Source: a virus | Virus record (IMG/VR): IMGVR_UViG_3300049043_000133 | Location: 1 to 64,000 of that record | Reading direction: 5' to 3' (one strand) | Length of the DNA stretch: 64,000 nt | Part shown: piece by piece, positions 18,509 through 25,196 of the stretch | Numbering within the stretch: position 1 is the stretch's first letter | Layout: each line of letters starts with the position of its first letter | Made by a program: the position numbers and the translations under genes | Notes under the pieces: model-generated | Told to the model about the DNA's origin: nothing | Databases searched by the model: none | What the model saw: the letters and a program-made list of their open reading frames with translations, nothing else

Positions 18509-19641
18509 ATGACGGTTTTTAACACTGAACAAGTGAATACAAAAAAACAACCGATGTTTTTTGGAAAACCCCTTGGGATACAACGATATGATTCATACAA
18601 ATATCCAGTCTTCGATAAACTGACTACACAGCAATTAGGATACTTTTGGAGACCCGAAGAGGTGTCTCTTCAAAAGGATCGTGGTGACTATCAAACTTTA
18701 CGTCCAGAACAGAAACACATTTATACTTCTAATCTGAAGTATCAGATTATGCTTGATTCTGTTCAGGGTCGCGGACCTGGAATGGCTTTCATTCCATATT
18801 GCTCACTACCTGAGTTGGAAGCGTGTATGGAAGTATGGGGATTTATGGAGATGATTCATAGTCGTTCATACACATATATTATCAAAAATATCTATTCTGA
18901 TCCAAGTGAAGTGTTTGATACGATCATTACTGATGAACGTATTCTGGAACGTGCTAAGAGCGTTACAGAGTCATATGATGACTTTATTCAAGCATCACAG
19001 GATTATGGTTCATCCAATACTTGGATGCACAATCTTGAACAAGTTCCATATGCACAACAGAGTCTCAACGATGTTAAACGAAAGTTATACAGAGCAGTCG
19101 CAAACGTTAACATTCTTGAAGGTATTCGCTTCTACGTTAGTTTTGCTTGTAGTTTCGCCTTTGGTGAACTTAAGCTTATGGAAGGATCCGCTAAAATCAT
19201 CTCTCTTATCGCAAGAGACGAAAACCAACATCTAGCCATTACTCAGAATATTCTGAACAAATGGCGTGACGGTGATGATCCAGAAATGAAGCAAATTATG
19301 AAAGAAGAGGAAGAGTGGACCTATAAAATGTTTAATCGTGCTGTAAATGAAGAAAAGCGATGGGCAGATTATCTGTTCAAAGATGGTAGCATGATTGGAC
19401 TTAATGATAAACTTCTTCAACAATACGTTGAGTGGATTGCTAATAGAAGATTAAAAGCGATTGGATTAAAACCTCAATACGATATTTCAGCAAACAACAA
19501 TCCACTTCCTTGGACTCAGCACTGGATTTCCTCTAAAGGTCTCCAGGTGGCTCCCCAGGAAACGGAAGTCAGAAAGTATATGTAGTTGGTGGAATTAAAC
19601 AAGATGTGAAAAAGGACACATTTAGTGGTTTCAAATTGTAA
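18509..19641 (+). CDS. nrdB: Ribonucleotide reductase class Ia, beta subunit (frameshifted C-terminus)
   Basis: Radical-generating subunit. Metal ligands and radical Tyr are in EMIHSRSY and the second carboxylate motif in ARDENQHLA. Start at ATG 18509 (MTVFNTEQ) matches the T4 protein start and has AAGGGG upstream; a GTG at 18452 overlapping nrdA is the alternative. As read it stops at 19585, but two extra bases in TATATG hide the true C-terminus YVVGGIKQDV...FSGFKL ending at 19641, the tail that docks on NrdA. Confidence 0.93.
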
Positions 19642-19665
19642 TAATTATCTTAAAACTTATAGATA

Positions 19666-19691
19666 GAGGAGGTAACCCCCTCCTCTTTTTT
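19666..19691 (+). terminator. Rho-independent terminator after nrdB
   Basis: Stem GAGGAGG / CCTCCTC followed by seven T. Confidence 0.85.
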
Positions 19692-19692
19692 T

Positions 19693-19848
19693 ATGATTCA
19701 CATCACAGATATTTTCTCATTAAAAGCAAAAGTAGAAAAACTTAAATTTAAATTAGATGAAGAAATGATATCCACTCATGAGAAGTGGATTGCTCATAAA
19801 TATCTGAATCATGTTTTAGATTATATTGATGAGTTGCGATTACGATAA
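19693..19848 (+). CDS. Small conserved protein
   Basis: 51 residues, MIHITDIFSLKAKVEKLKFK at the N-terminus, highly helical, ending YIDELRLR. It starts right after the terminator and overlaps the GIY-YIG gene by 20 bases. Function unknown. Confidence 0.5.
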   Translation: MIHITDIFSLKAKVEKLKFKLDEEMISTHEKWIAHKYLNHVLDYIDELRLR

Positions 19849-20266
19849 TCCGTGGTATTATAATGGCAAACCTTTTGAGTCTAAAGATATTGAAGATTAT
19901 TTTGGATTTGTTTATTTGATAAAAAATAATCTTAATGGTAGAAAATATATTGGACGCAAGTATCTTTGGCAGTTTAGAACTCCAAAAGGTAAAAGTCGCA
20001 AAGTCAAAACAGAATCGGATTGGAAAAAATACTATGGGTCTTGTCCAGAACTTAAAGAAGACATTATCAAATTTGGTAGAGAAAATTTTAGTCGAACTAT
20101 CTTATCATTACATAAAACAAAGGGCAAAACAAACTATGAAGAGACAAGGCAACTCTTTGTCAATAACGTCCTCATCGAATCCCTTGACAACGGAGTCCCA
20201 GCGTTTTACAATAGCAACGTATTGTCCCGCTACTTCCGAAAAGATTATTATGACAGCAACGACTGA
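19829..20266 (+). CDS. GIY-YIG-like nuclease
   Basis: 145 residues. GFVYLIKNNLNGRKYIGRKYL (two blocks: GFVYLIKN and KYIGRKY) matches the GIY-YIG core, with Arg and a later Glu/Asn (ESDWKKYYGSCPEL) placed as in this nuclease fold. Ends with a basic tail NVLSRYFRKDYYDSND. Related genes are widespread and often fixed in T4-like cyanophages, so it may be a repair or processing nuclease rather than a mobile element. Start at ATG 19829. Confidence 0.7.
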   Translation: MSCDYDNPWYYNGKPFESKDIEDYFGFVYLIKNNLNGRKYIGRKYLWQFRTPKGKSRKVKTESDWKKYYGSCPELKEDIIKFGRENFSRTILSLHKTKGKTNYEETRQLFVNNVLIESLDNGVPAFYNSNVLSRYFRKDYYDSND

Positions 20267-20418
20267 AGACATTGTATGCTCATGTTAGATCCTGGTCACT
20301 TGATCGTGCTGCGGATAAAACGGTTTCCGAAGAGGATGCTCGTGCCATTCTTGAAGAGTTTTATGAATGGATTGAACCTGAAGATGATGAATTGGAAATT
20401 GTCTCTCTGGAACCATAA
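20250..20418 (+). CDS. Small acidic conserved protein (frameshifted)
   Basis: Starts MTATTEDIV and, after one indel near 20275, continues AHVRSWSLDRAADKTVSEED...YEWIEPEDDELEIVSLEP, about 55 residues, strongly acidic at the C-terminus. Overlaps the end of the nuclease gene. Function unknown. Confidence 0.45.
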
Positions 20419-20420
20419 CC

Positions 20421-20449
20421 TTGACAAATCCTAAATATTAACTTATTAT
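20421..20449 (+). promoter_or_regulatory. Sigma-70-type promoter
   Basis: TTGACA at 20421-20426, 17-bp spacer, TATTAT at 20444-20449. Upstream of the RlpA-like gene and directly followed by a perfect palindrome. Confidence 0.75.
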
Positions 20450-20454
20450 GAAGA

Positions 20455-20478
20455 AATCCCGTCGAATTCGACGGGATT
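20455..20478 (+). promoter_or_regulatory. 24-bp perfect palindrome at transcript start
   Basis: 12-bp arms AATCCCGTCGAA / TTCGACGGGATT with no spacer, beginning 6 bases after the -10 box. Without a T-run it is not a terminator. It could be an operator or a 5' stabilising hairpin. A second small hairpin CCCTCT / AGAGGG follows near 20522-20538. Confidence 0.6.
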
Positions 20479-20581
20479 AACATTATGAGATTTTGACGTG
20501 ACAATTAGAGCCGTGGGATCTGCCCTCTGAGAAGAGGGAAGTGCGCTTTTCCTATACGGATGTAGAGTTCTATTAATTTTA

Positions 20582-20944
20582 ATGCTTTTTAAAACACTTT
20601 CAATTCTTGCTGTTGCCGTTACCGGATTAGCACCCCTTCAGGCAAAAGCAGCGAGCGGATGTTCCCTCGCATCACATTATGGAATCGGTGATGGATATCA
20701 TGGGCAGACAACTGCAAACGGCGAAAGATACAATGCTTACGGAAAATCAGTAGCACATCGATGGCTTCCTTTTGGAACTAGATTAAGAGTTACAAATCAG
20801 TCAAATGGAAAATCAGTAATTGTGCGTGTAAATGATCGTGGACCTTATGTAGGTGGTAGGGACCTTGACCTGTCTTATGGTGCGTTTTCTTCTATTGCCT
20901 CTCCAGGTCAAGGAGTCGCTAACATTTGCTATGCATCTCTATAA
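20582..20944 (+). CDS. Secreted RlpA-like double-psi beta-barrel protein
   Basis: 120 residues. Signal peptide: MLFK, hydrophobic core LSILAVAVTGLA, cleavage near QAKAA. The mature part has the RlpA/DPBB pattern ASHYGIGDGYHGQTTANGE (short block), PFGTRLRVTN, VRVNDRGPYVGGRDLDLS, including the conserved His/Asp of peptidoglycan-acting RlpA domains. Probably exported to the host periplasm to act on or bind peptidoglycan. It has its own early-type promoter, so it may act before lysis. Confidence 0.8.
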   Translation: MLFKTLSILAVAVTGLAPLQAKAASGCSLASHYGIGDGYHGQTTANGERYNAYGKSVAHRWLPFGTRLRVTNQSNGKSVIVRVNDRGPYVGGRDLDLSYGAFSSIASPGQGVANICYASL

Positions 20945-20981
20945 CATTTAATAAATAGGGGAGTAAGGATCCGCTCCCCTT

Positions 20982-21380
20982 ATGTTTAAATTTGGAAATC
21001 AAAAACCAAATATAAAGCAGTATGCAATTATAGGAATTGTATTAACTACTATTATTGCAGCACTTTCTCAATGCACTGGAATCAAACAAAATAGTATCTG
21101 GGATTTACTGGACGAAGTTCAAAGAAGATATTTCCCACAAACAATTCTCAATGACTTTATTATCAAAGATCCAGAGAAACTTGAATCGAAGAGTTCAAAG
21201 CGTGATGTTGATAAAGCAATTGATGCCGTTACACCAGAGTATGATCGGATTATTTCCGATTATGATAAAAAATATAAACAAAGATATATGGACTTAAAAA
21301 ATGATGAGACTGTGTGTTATACTGATGAATGTAAGGCACTCGCACCACCTATGAGAATCTGTGCTCCTTGGATTAAATGA
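20982..21380 (+). CDS. Conserved membrane-anchored cyanophage protein
   Basis: 132 residues with one N-terminal membrane segment (YAIIGIVLTTIIAALSQC) and a soluble helical region with four Cys-containing motifs near the end (VCYTDECKA, MRICAPW). The LSQC could be a lipobox-like site but lacks a good fit. Common next to tRNA regions in cyanophages; function unknown. Confidence 0.6.
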   Translation: MFKFGNQKPNIKQYAIIGIVLTTIIAALSQCTGIKQNSIWDLLDEVQRRYFPQTILNDFIIKDPEKLESKSSKRDVDKAIDAVTPEYDRIISDYDKKYKQRYMDLKNDETVCYTDECKALAPPMRICAPWIK

Positions 21381-21434
21381 TTGTCTAAGAAAAGTAACTA
21401 TATAAACATAATCTTATTTTTAATGGAGATAATT

Positions 21435-21629
21435 ATGTCACAAACAACACAAGAATTACTGAATGCTATTGAAGCCTGGAAAGTAGAAGATGAAAAATTC
21501 ATTGCCGGTAATAGTTCAGCAGGTACTCGTGCTCGCAAGGCACTGCAAGAAATTGCTAAACTGGTTAAGACCCGTAGAACCGAAATTACGGAAGAAAAGA
21601 ACGCCCGTAAAGAAGCAAAAGCGGGTTGA
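21435..21629 (+). CDS. Small basic histone-like protein
   Basis: 64 residues, MSQTTQELLNAIEAWKVEDE then GTRARKALQEIAKLVKTRR and a Lys/Ala/Glu-rich tail, resembling lysine-rich Hc1-like proteins. Ribosome site TGGAGA lies 7 bases upstream. Its end overlaps the promoter for the tRNA cluster. DNA binding is plausible but unproven. Confidence 0.6.
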   Translation: MSQTTQELLNAIEAWKVEDEKFIAGNSSAGTRARKALQEIAKLVKTRRTEITEEKNARKEAKAG

Positions 21630-21654
21630 CGACTGCCCTAGGGCGCAGTACAAT
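21626..21654 (+). promoter_or_regulatory. Sigma-70-type promoter for the tRNA cluster
   Basis: TTGACG at 21626-21631, 17-bp spacer, TACAAT at 21649-21654, about 85 bases before the first tRNA. The -35 box overlaps the stop of the gene upstream. Confidence 0.7.
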
Positions 21655-21740
21655 ACTCTCATAGGCAACAGGGGTCCAAACTCTGTGTAAGTCCTGCCCC
21701 TCCCATGCCTCTCATAGAAGCACAAACAGGGAGGTCTCTT

Positions 21741-21814
21741 GGGGCAGCAGCATGACGGATCATGCACCATCCTTCTAAGATGTAAGATCGGGGGTTCAAA
21801 TCCCTCCTGCCCTG
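21741..21814 (+). tRNA. tRNA-Arg (TCT)
   Basis: Acceptor GGGGCAG / CTGCCCT, anticodon loop CTTCTAA (anticodon TCT), T-arm GGGGG-TTCAAAT-CCCTC. No CCA is encoded. Confidence 0.85.
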
Positions 21815-21818
21815 CCTT

Positions 21819-21900
21819 GTCGTTGTGGCGGAATTGGTAGACGCGCTGGGTTTAGGTTCCAGTAGAGTATTCTGTGAAGGTTCAAGTCCTTTCAACGACA
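21819..21900 (+). tRNA. tRNA-Leu (TAG)
   Basis: Acceptor GTCGTTG / CAACGAC, anticodon loop TTTAGGT (anticodon TAG), long variable arm as expected for Leu, T-loop TTCAAGT. Confidence 0.88.
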
Positions 21901-21903
21901 TTG

Positions 21904-21977
21904 GGGAGATTAGTCCAGTTGGTTAGAGTGCACGACTGATAATCGTGAGGTGCCTGGTTCGAGTCCAGGATTTCCCA
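21904..21977 (+). tRNA. tRNA-Ile (GAT)
   Basis: Acceptor GGGAGAT / ATTTCCC, anticodon stem CACGA / TCGTG with loop CTGATAA (anticodon GAT), T-arm CCTGG-TTCGAGT-CCAGG. Confidence 0.85.
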
Positions 21978-21978
21978 C

Positions 21979-22007
21979 TTGACAATTAAATCTTTATGGT
22001 TTATGAT
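21979..22007 (+). promoter_or_regulatory. Sigma-70-type promoter inside the tRNA cluster
   Basis: TTGACA at 21979-21984, 17-bp spacer, TATGAT at 22002-22007, directly after tRNA-Ile and 11 bases before tRNA-Gly. Confidence 0.75.
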
Positions 22008-22017
22008 TGTCTCATAA

Positions 22018-22089
22018 GCGGAGTTAGTTCAGCGGTAGAACGCTATCCTTCCAAGTTAGATGTCGTCGGTTCGATTCCGATACTCCGCT
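22018..22089 (+). tRNA. tRNA-Gly (TCC)
   Basis: Acceptor GCGGAGT / ACTCCGC, anticodon loop CTTCCAA (anticodon TCC), T-arm with loop TTCGATT. Confidence 0.88.
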
Positions 22090-22114
22090 TACCTCTGGTA
22101 GTTCTTAAGGCATC

Positions 22115-22200
22115 GATAAGGTAGCTGGATACTCTTCGTGATTCAACAGAGTGTGAGAGAAAAAGTGATCATCGGTTCCGTCGACAAGAGCTGCCTTATC
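22115..22200 (+). ncRNA. Structured element between tRNAs, possible small RNA
   Basis: A 12-bp stem pairs 22115-22126 (GATAAGGTAGCT) with 22189-22200 (AGCTGCCTTATC), one G-U pair. Inside is a hairpin ACTCT / AGAGT. Its 86-base length resembles a tRNA, but I find no T-loop (TTCRANT) in the right place and no clear anticodon arm. Confidence 0.45.
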
Positions 22201-22205
22201 CTTAT

Positions 22206-22277
22206 TCCCCTGTAGCTCAACAGGCAGAGCACGGAGCTGTTAACTCTGGGGTTACAAGTTCGAATCCTGTGGGGGAG
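22206..22277 (+). tRNA. tRNA-Asn (GTT)
   Basis: Acceptor TCCCCTG with 3' GGGGGAG, D-stem GCTC / GAGC, anticodon stem CGGAG / CTCTG with loop CTGTTAA (anticodon GTT), T-loop TTCGAAT. One mispair in the T-stem and a one-base length doubt at the acceptor suggest a sequence error. Confidence 0.8.
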
Positions 22278-22346
22278 TTACCGCATCCGATGCAGTATAA
22301 TCGCAGTAAAGTGTTTATCTGCAGTTGACTGACTCACTACCCACTT

Positions 22347-22416
22347 GGGAGCATAGCACAGAGGTAGCGCGGATGCCTTACAAGATCAGGTCACTGGTTC
22401 GATCCCAGTATTCCCA
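22347..22416 (+). tRNA. tRNA-Val (TAC), degenerate
   Basis: 5' GGGAGCA, D-stem AGC / GCG region, anticodon loop CTTACAA (anticodon TAC), T-arm CTGG-TTCGATC-CCAG. The 3' half of the anticodon stem (GATCA) does not pair with GATGC, and the 3' acceptor is one base short (ATTCCC). Either read errors or a decaying tRNA. Confidence 0.55.
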
Positions 22417-22420
22417 CTTA

Positions 22421-22428
22421 CATAAATA
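22421..22428 (+). promoter_or_regulatory. Late promoter-like CATAAATA
   Basis: Seven of eight bases match the late core, 17 bases before the Dps start and just after the last tRNA of the first cluster. Confidence 0.5.
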
Positions 22429-22445
22429 CCTAAAAAACTGCTATA

Positions 22446-22890
22446 ATGGAAAAACTGTTTAAACTGCTGAAGTGATGCTCAGGCAACACTTTTTGTTTTA
22501 TTTCAGAAAACTTGGATTTATCACTGGGATGTAGTTGGTCCTGATTTTCACCAACTTCACACAGTCTTTGGTGAGCAATACAATCAAATGTTTGAAGAGA
22601 TTGACACTCTCACCGAACATATGAGATACTTGGGTATGAAACCTGTAAGCACTCTTACAAGAATTACAGAAGTCACTCAAATAGAACAGGCATCAAATAG
22701 TGCTCAGGACATTGATGCAATGGAAATGGTAAAGCAACTGAGAGATGACAATCAAAAGATTGTAGAAATCTTTACTGATATTTCAGAAGAAGCAGATCAA
22801 CAAAAACAATTTGCAACTTCTAATTTGGTTCAAACTATTATGGAAACTCACGGGAAGTTTCACTGGATGTTAAGATCGTTTTTAGAATGA
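22446..22890 (+). CDS. Dps / ferritin-like protein (frameshifted)
   Basis: Corrected for indels near 22474 and 22503 the protein starts MEKLFKLLKSDAQATLFV and has the Dps ferroxidase signature WIYHWDVVGPDFHQLHTVFGEQY (in two blocks: KTWIYHWDVVGPDF, HQLHTVFGEQY), followed by DTLTEHMRYLG and a C-terminal helix HGKFHWMLRSFLE. Dps proteins oxidise iron and protect DNA from oxidative damage. The frame as read begins at 22588. A late-like promoter precedes it. Confidence 0.75.
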
Positions 22891-22905
22891 TACGGATGAA
22901 AGACA

Positions 22906-23151
22906 ATGATTATCGTAAGATGTAGAGATTGCAATAAAGAAATTGCAAGCACAAATAAAACTCAAGTTTGCGGTTGTTCAAATATGATGACCGTAAGAGG
23001 AGATAATGTATCTGCTGTTGACTTAAGTAGAGTTGTTATGGTAAACTCTACTCAGAAAGAACAAAAGAACGTTCTAACATCACAAGATATTGCCTGGCAA
23101 GAGGCAAGACGCCAACGCAAAGTAAAGCGTTTGGACTTTGAAGTCCGTTGA
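22906..23151 (+). CDS. Small conserved protein with zinc-ribbon-like Cys
   Basis: 81 residues. N-terminal VRCRDCNKEI...QVCGCSNMM places four Cys as CxxC...CxC, suited to a small zinc site. The C-terminal part is basic (ARRQRKVKRLDFEVR). Located between Dps and tRNA-Ser. Function unknown. Confidence 0.6.
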   Translation: MIIVRCRDCNKEIASTNKTQVCGCSNMMTVRGDNVSAVDLSRVVMVNSTQKEQKNVLTSQDIAWQEARRQRKVKRLDFEVR

Positions 23152-23161
23152 GGACTTGGTT

Positions 23162-23248
23162 GGAGAGACAATCCGATTGGTGACGGAACCGCTCTTGAAA
23201 AGCGTTGAGGTGTTAAAGCCCTTAGGCGTTCGACTCGCCTTCTCTCCG
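23162..23248 (+). tRNA. tRNA-Ser (TGA)
   Basis: Acceptor GGAGAGA / TCTCTCC, anticodon stem CGCT / AGCG with loop CTTGAAA (anticodon TGA), long variable arm, T-arm GGCG-TTCGACT-CGCC. Confidence 0.88.
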
Positions 23249-23281
23249 TTTAATTTAATATTTTCTTAATCACTTTCTTGA

Positions 23282-23304
23282 AATCAACACAATTGTTGTT
23301 GATT
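23282..23304 (+). promoter_or_regulatory. Inverted repeat upstream of small-gene operon
   Basis: Perfect 8-bp arms AATCAACA / TGTTGATT around a 7-base loop, followed by AAAAA on the + strand and AT-rich DNA with TATATT-like -10 candidates to 23340. Could be an operator or hairpin. Confidence 0.4.
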
Positions 23305-23347
23305 AAAAATATGTAATTAGTATATATTAGTAATATGCATAAATCCC

Positions 23348-23497
23348 ATGGATCAACACACTTATGATAACTGGGTGAAAATTAAAGCAACTTTTGAAGC
23401 ATCTGGTAATACTAATAATATGTTTTATAAGAGAGCGTGTGAAATTGTAAAAACAAAAAGAGATCCTCTCGCAAAGTATCTTGGAGATGAGAAATGA
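23348..23497 (+). CDS. Small conserved protein
   Basis: 49 residues, MDQHTYDNWVKIKATFEASG followed by a basic helical part ending RDPLAKYLGDEK. Its stop overlaps the next start. Function unknown; the compact overlap suggests co-expression with the two membrane proteins downstream. Confidence 0.5.
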   Translation: MDQHTYDNWVKIKATFEASGNTNNMFYKRACEIVKTKRDPLAKYLGDEK

Positions 23498-23676
23498 TGC
23501 ACGAACAGGATGAACTTGTAAGTCGTTCTGAAGTTCAGGAAATGATCAAACAATCTATTTCAACTGCAATTAAAAATCATGAGATTCGTGTGGGATGGAT
23601 TAGTGGAATTATCGGAGCATTTTTTGTTTTTGGCATTATTCATTCAATATGGTTAATGAAGAATTTGATTCGGTAA
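23497..23676 (+). CDS. Small membrane protein
   Basis: About 59 residues: charged N-terminus (MHEQDELVSRSEVQEMIKQ), then one membrane helix (WISGIIGAFFVFGIIHSIW) and a short basic end. ATG at 23497 overlaps the preceding stop; ATG at 23494 is also possible. Function unknown. Confidence 0.5.
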   Translation: MHEQDELVSRSEVQEMIKQSISTAIKNHEIRVGWISGIIGAFFVFGIIHSIWLMKNLIR

Positions 23677-23677
23677 A

Positions 23678-23965
23678 ATGGAAATTTTTTATTTCATTCC
23701 TTTTATTATTTTATTACTGATTGCAGCATCTATGGTAATACAGGGTTGGATGGTCGTTCACGAATCGCACGGGTATCGTGAAAATCCAAAGGTTAAAGGT
23801 CATCCAGAAATGAAAGGAGTTAAAAAAGGAGACGGACTTATGGTCGTAAATTTCGATAACATGCCAAATGATGATTATAATGAACTATATAATCGTATTC
23901 AAAAATTAAAAATGGAAGAATTATTTGAAGAACCCTCTAAGTACGAAGATGAAGAAAATGACTAA
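23678..23965 (+). CDS. Conserved small membrane protein
   Basis: 95 residues. N-terminal membrane helix FIPFIILLLIAASMVIQGW, then a soluble part with MKGVKKGDGLMVVNFDNMP and an acidic C-terminus (EEPSKYEDEEND). One base separates it from the upstream membrane gene. Function unknown. Confidence 0.6.
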   Translation: MEIFYFIPFIILLLIAASMVIQGWMVVHESHGYRENPKVKGHPEMKGVKKGDGLMVVNFDNMPNDDYNELYNRIQKLKMEELFEEPSKYEDEEND

Positions 23966-24047
23966 AGTATTCATATCAACAATTTTGCTTCTTGGTTCAA
24001 TTGGATTGTTTATAATCTGGGGTGTTTCGCACGCATATCCACAATGA
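23949..24047 (+). CDS. Very small membrane peptide
   Basis: 32 residues, MKKMTKVFISTILLLGSIGL then FIIWGVSHAYPQ: one membrane helix or signal-like segment. Overlaps the acidic C-terminus of the gene upstream and, by four bases, the next peptide. Function unknown. Confidence 0.4.
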   Translation: MKKMTKVFISTILLLGSIGLFIIWGVSHAYPQ

Positions 24048-24172
24048 TTTTTCACATCGTAGAAGCACTTGCATCAAGTCCAATCTGGTTGGGACTTTGC
24101 GGAGCAGGCTTGACAGTCGTTCCAATCCTGGGTATAATGCTTATACATTCAAAAAACAACAACGGGGTGTAA
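24044..24172 (+). CDS. Very small membrane peptide ending inside tRNA-Pro
   Basis: 42 residues, MIFHIVEALASSPIWLGLCG then AGLTVVPILGIMLIHSK: hydrophobic. A full consensus promoter lies inside its coding region, and its last codons (GGG GTG TAA) are the 5' acceptor strand of tRNA-Pro, so the reading frame may be chance or doubly used. Confidence 0.35.
   Translation: MIFHIVEALASSPIWLGLCGAGLTVVPILGIMLIHSKNNNGV
24110..24138 (+). promoter_or_regulatory. Consensus sigma-70 promoter for tRNA-Pro
   Basis: TTGACA at 24110-24115, 17-bp spacer, TATAAT at 24133-24138: both boxes exact. The tRNA begins 24 bases downstream. Confidence 0.85.
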
Positions 24173-24235
24173 GTCAGCGGTAGACGGCTTGCTTTGGGAG
24201 CAAGAAGACACTGGTTCGAATCCCAGTCACCCCGA
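24163..24235 (+). tRNA. tRNA-Pro (TGG)
   Basis: Acceptor CGGGGTG / CACCCCG, anticodon stem CTTGC / GCAAG with loop TTTGGGA (anticodon TGG), T-arm CTGG-TTCGAAT-CCAG. Confidence 0.9.
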
Positions 24236-24251
24236 TCATAAAACTCACTTT

Positions 24252-24488
24252 ATGAAAAAAATGAATCAAGAAATCAACGAACTTCAGTCATTTACAATCG
24301 AAGAGTTTCAGGCAGATTTTGATAATCTGATAGAAAAAGTTCAAAATGGAGAATCGTTTTTGATAAAAAGTGAGCACGGAAATGCTATAATGGTTCCTTA
24401 CAATGAAGTCATACGAATATGTGAGGAATCAAATGTGGATTTTGAAGAGATAGTTAAAATTCACACAGATCACGAAGAAGGTTCGTGA
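24252..24488 (+). CDS. Phd/YefM antitoxin-like small protein
   Basis: 78 residues. The stretch FTIEEFQADFDNLIEKVQNG then ESFLIKSEHGNAIMVPYNEV resembles the N-terminal fold of Phd/YefM antitoxins (S..+..F...+..+..G+.+LI...G..++++.Y.E). No toxin gene is adjacent, so it may act alone as a small regulator, as is common for such proteins in cyanophages. Confidence 0.5.
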   Translation: MKKMNQEINELQSFTIEEFQADFDNLIEKVQNGESFLIKSEHGNAIMVPYNEVIRICEESNVDFEEIVKIHTDHEEGS

Positions 24489-24499
24489 TATTTTAAGCG

Positions 24500-24585
24500 A
24501 GTGAGACTTGGTAGTCAGAGCGAGTCTTATAAACTCTTTCCGCCAGATTAGCGGCTCTGAGGTTGGTTCCCAGTGTCACCTACTC
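24500..24585 (+). tRNA. Possible type II tRNA, isotype unresolved
   Basis: GAGT-CTTATAA-ACTC forms an anticodon-like arm (anticodon TAT as read), followed by a hairpin CCGC / GCGG that fits a long variable arm of Leu or Ser tRNAs. The acceptor and T-arm do not pair cleanly. TAT does not suit a type II tRNA, so read errors are likely. Confidence 0.3.
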
Positions 24586-24596
24586 AGTATTAACTA

Positions 24597-24620
24597 CATA
24601 ACTATTAATAAATAGTTATG
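24597..24620 (+). promoter_or_regulatory. Inverted repeat overlapping a late promoter-like site
   Basis: Perfect 10-bp arms CATAACTATT / AATAGTTATG with loop AATA. TAATAAATA, near the late core, spans the loop. It lies just upstream of a broken HNH gene and resembles the control elements of other endonuclease genes in this window. Confidence 0.5.
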
Positions 24621-24631
24621 AGTTATTTACA

Positions 24632-25050
24632 ACTAATATGCCGAGAAAAGAAAAACTTCTGCACGAATTGCGATTAAATACTGTAGAGTATTAACGCAAC
24701 TGCTACGAGACAAACTTATATAATGATCTAACAGAATACAAAGCAAGAACACTATGCGAATAAACAAAATAAGATGCATTGAATATCTAAATAGAAAACT
24801 TGTAAATTAGAGATAGAAGACCAATGATTCTCCTTAAAGTTTATGCTTGAAGCGAGTATCATCCAACTTGTTGCATGGATCGTGCATCGTTTGAAATCCT
24901 AATCTGTAATAGAAAAACAAGTTATCTAAAATGATTGAAGCAGACCTCTAGATGGATCTAAAATCGATACAAGAGATAATGTAAGAGTTTTGCGTCCTAA
25001 CTGCCATGCTTTAACAATACCATCGTTAAAATACACGCTGGTATATAAAC
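24632..25050 (+). pseudogene. Decayed or error-broken HNH endonuclease
   Basis: No long frame, but in order across frames: SARIAIKYCRVLTQLLRD, YNDLTEYKARTLCE, NKIRCIEYLNRKL, then IEADL, DGSKIDTRDNVRVLRPNCHALT. The last two fit the D-G...DNxRxLxPNCHAxT end of phage HNH nucleases. It sits between tRNA genes, a usual place for such elements. Confidence 0.5.
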
Positions 25051-25068
25051 AAGGAGCAATTGAAACAA

Positions 25069-25145
25069 TGCTCGTTTACCCATCTGGTTGAAGGCAACCG
25101 ATCTCATAAATCGGCAGAGGTGAGTTCGATCCACGCAACGGGCAC
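25069..25145 (+). tRNA. tRNA-Met (CAT)
   Basis: Acceptor TGCTCGT / ACGGGCA, anticodon stem CCGAT / ATCGG with loop CTCATAA (anticodon CAT), T-loop TTCGATC. It may be elongator or initiator Met, or Ile after C34 modification; the sequence does not decide. Confidence 0.75.
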
Positions 25146-25174
25146 TTGACAGAATCCCTGTCATCCCCTATAAT
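25146..25174 (+). promoter_or_regulatory. Consensus sigma-70 promoter
   Basis: TTGACA at 25146-25151, 17-bp spacer, TATAAT at 25169-25174; starts one base after the tRNA and serves the early gene at 25197. Confidence 0.85.
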
Positions 25175-25196
25175 ACATAGGTCAACATTCAAAACA

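Noticed and set aside
20455-20478. Terminator upstream of the RlpA-like gene
   Set aside because: A perfect palindrome without a T-run, located directly after a promoter rather than after a gene.
22115-22200. Calling the inter-tRNA element a tRNA
   Set aside because: Acceptor-like stem is present but there is no T-loop, D-arm or anticodon arm in the right places.
24252-24488. A toxin-antitoxin system
   Set aside because: The Phd-like protein has no adjacent toxin-like gene; neighbours are tRNAs.
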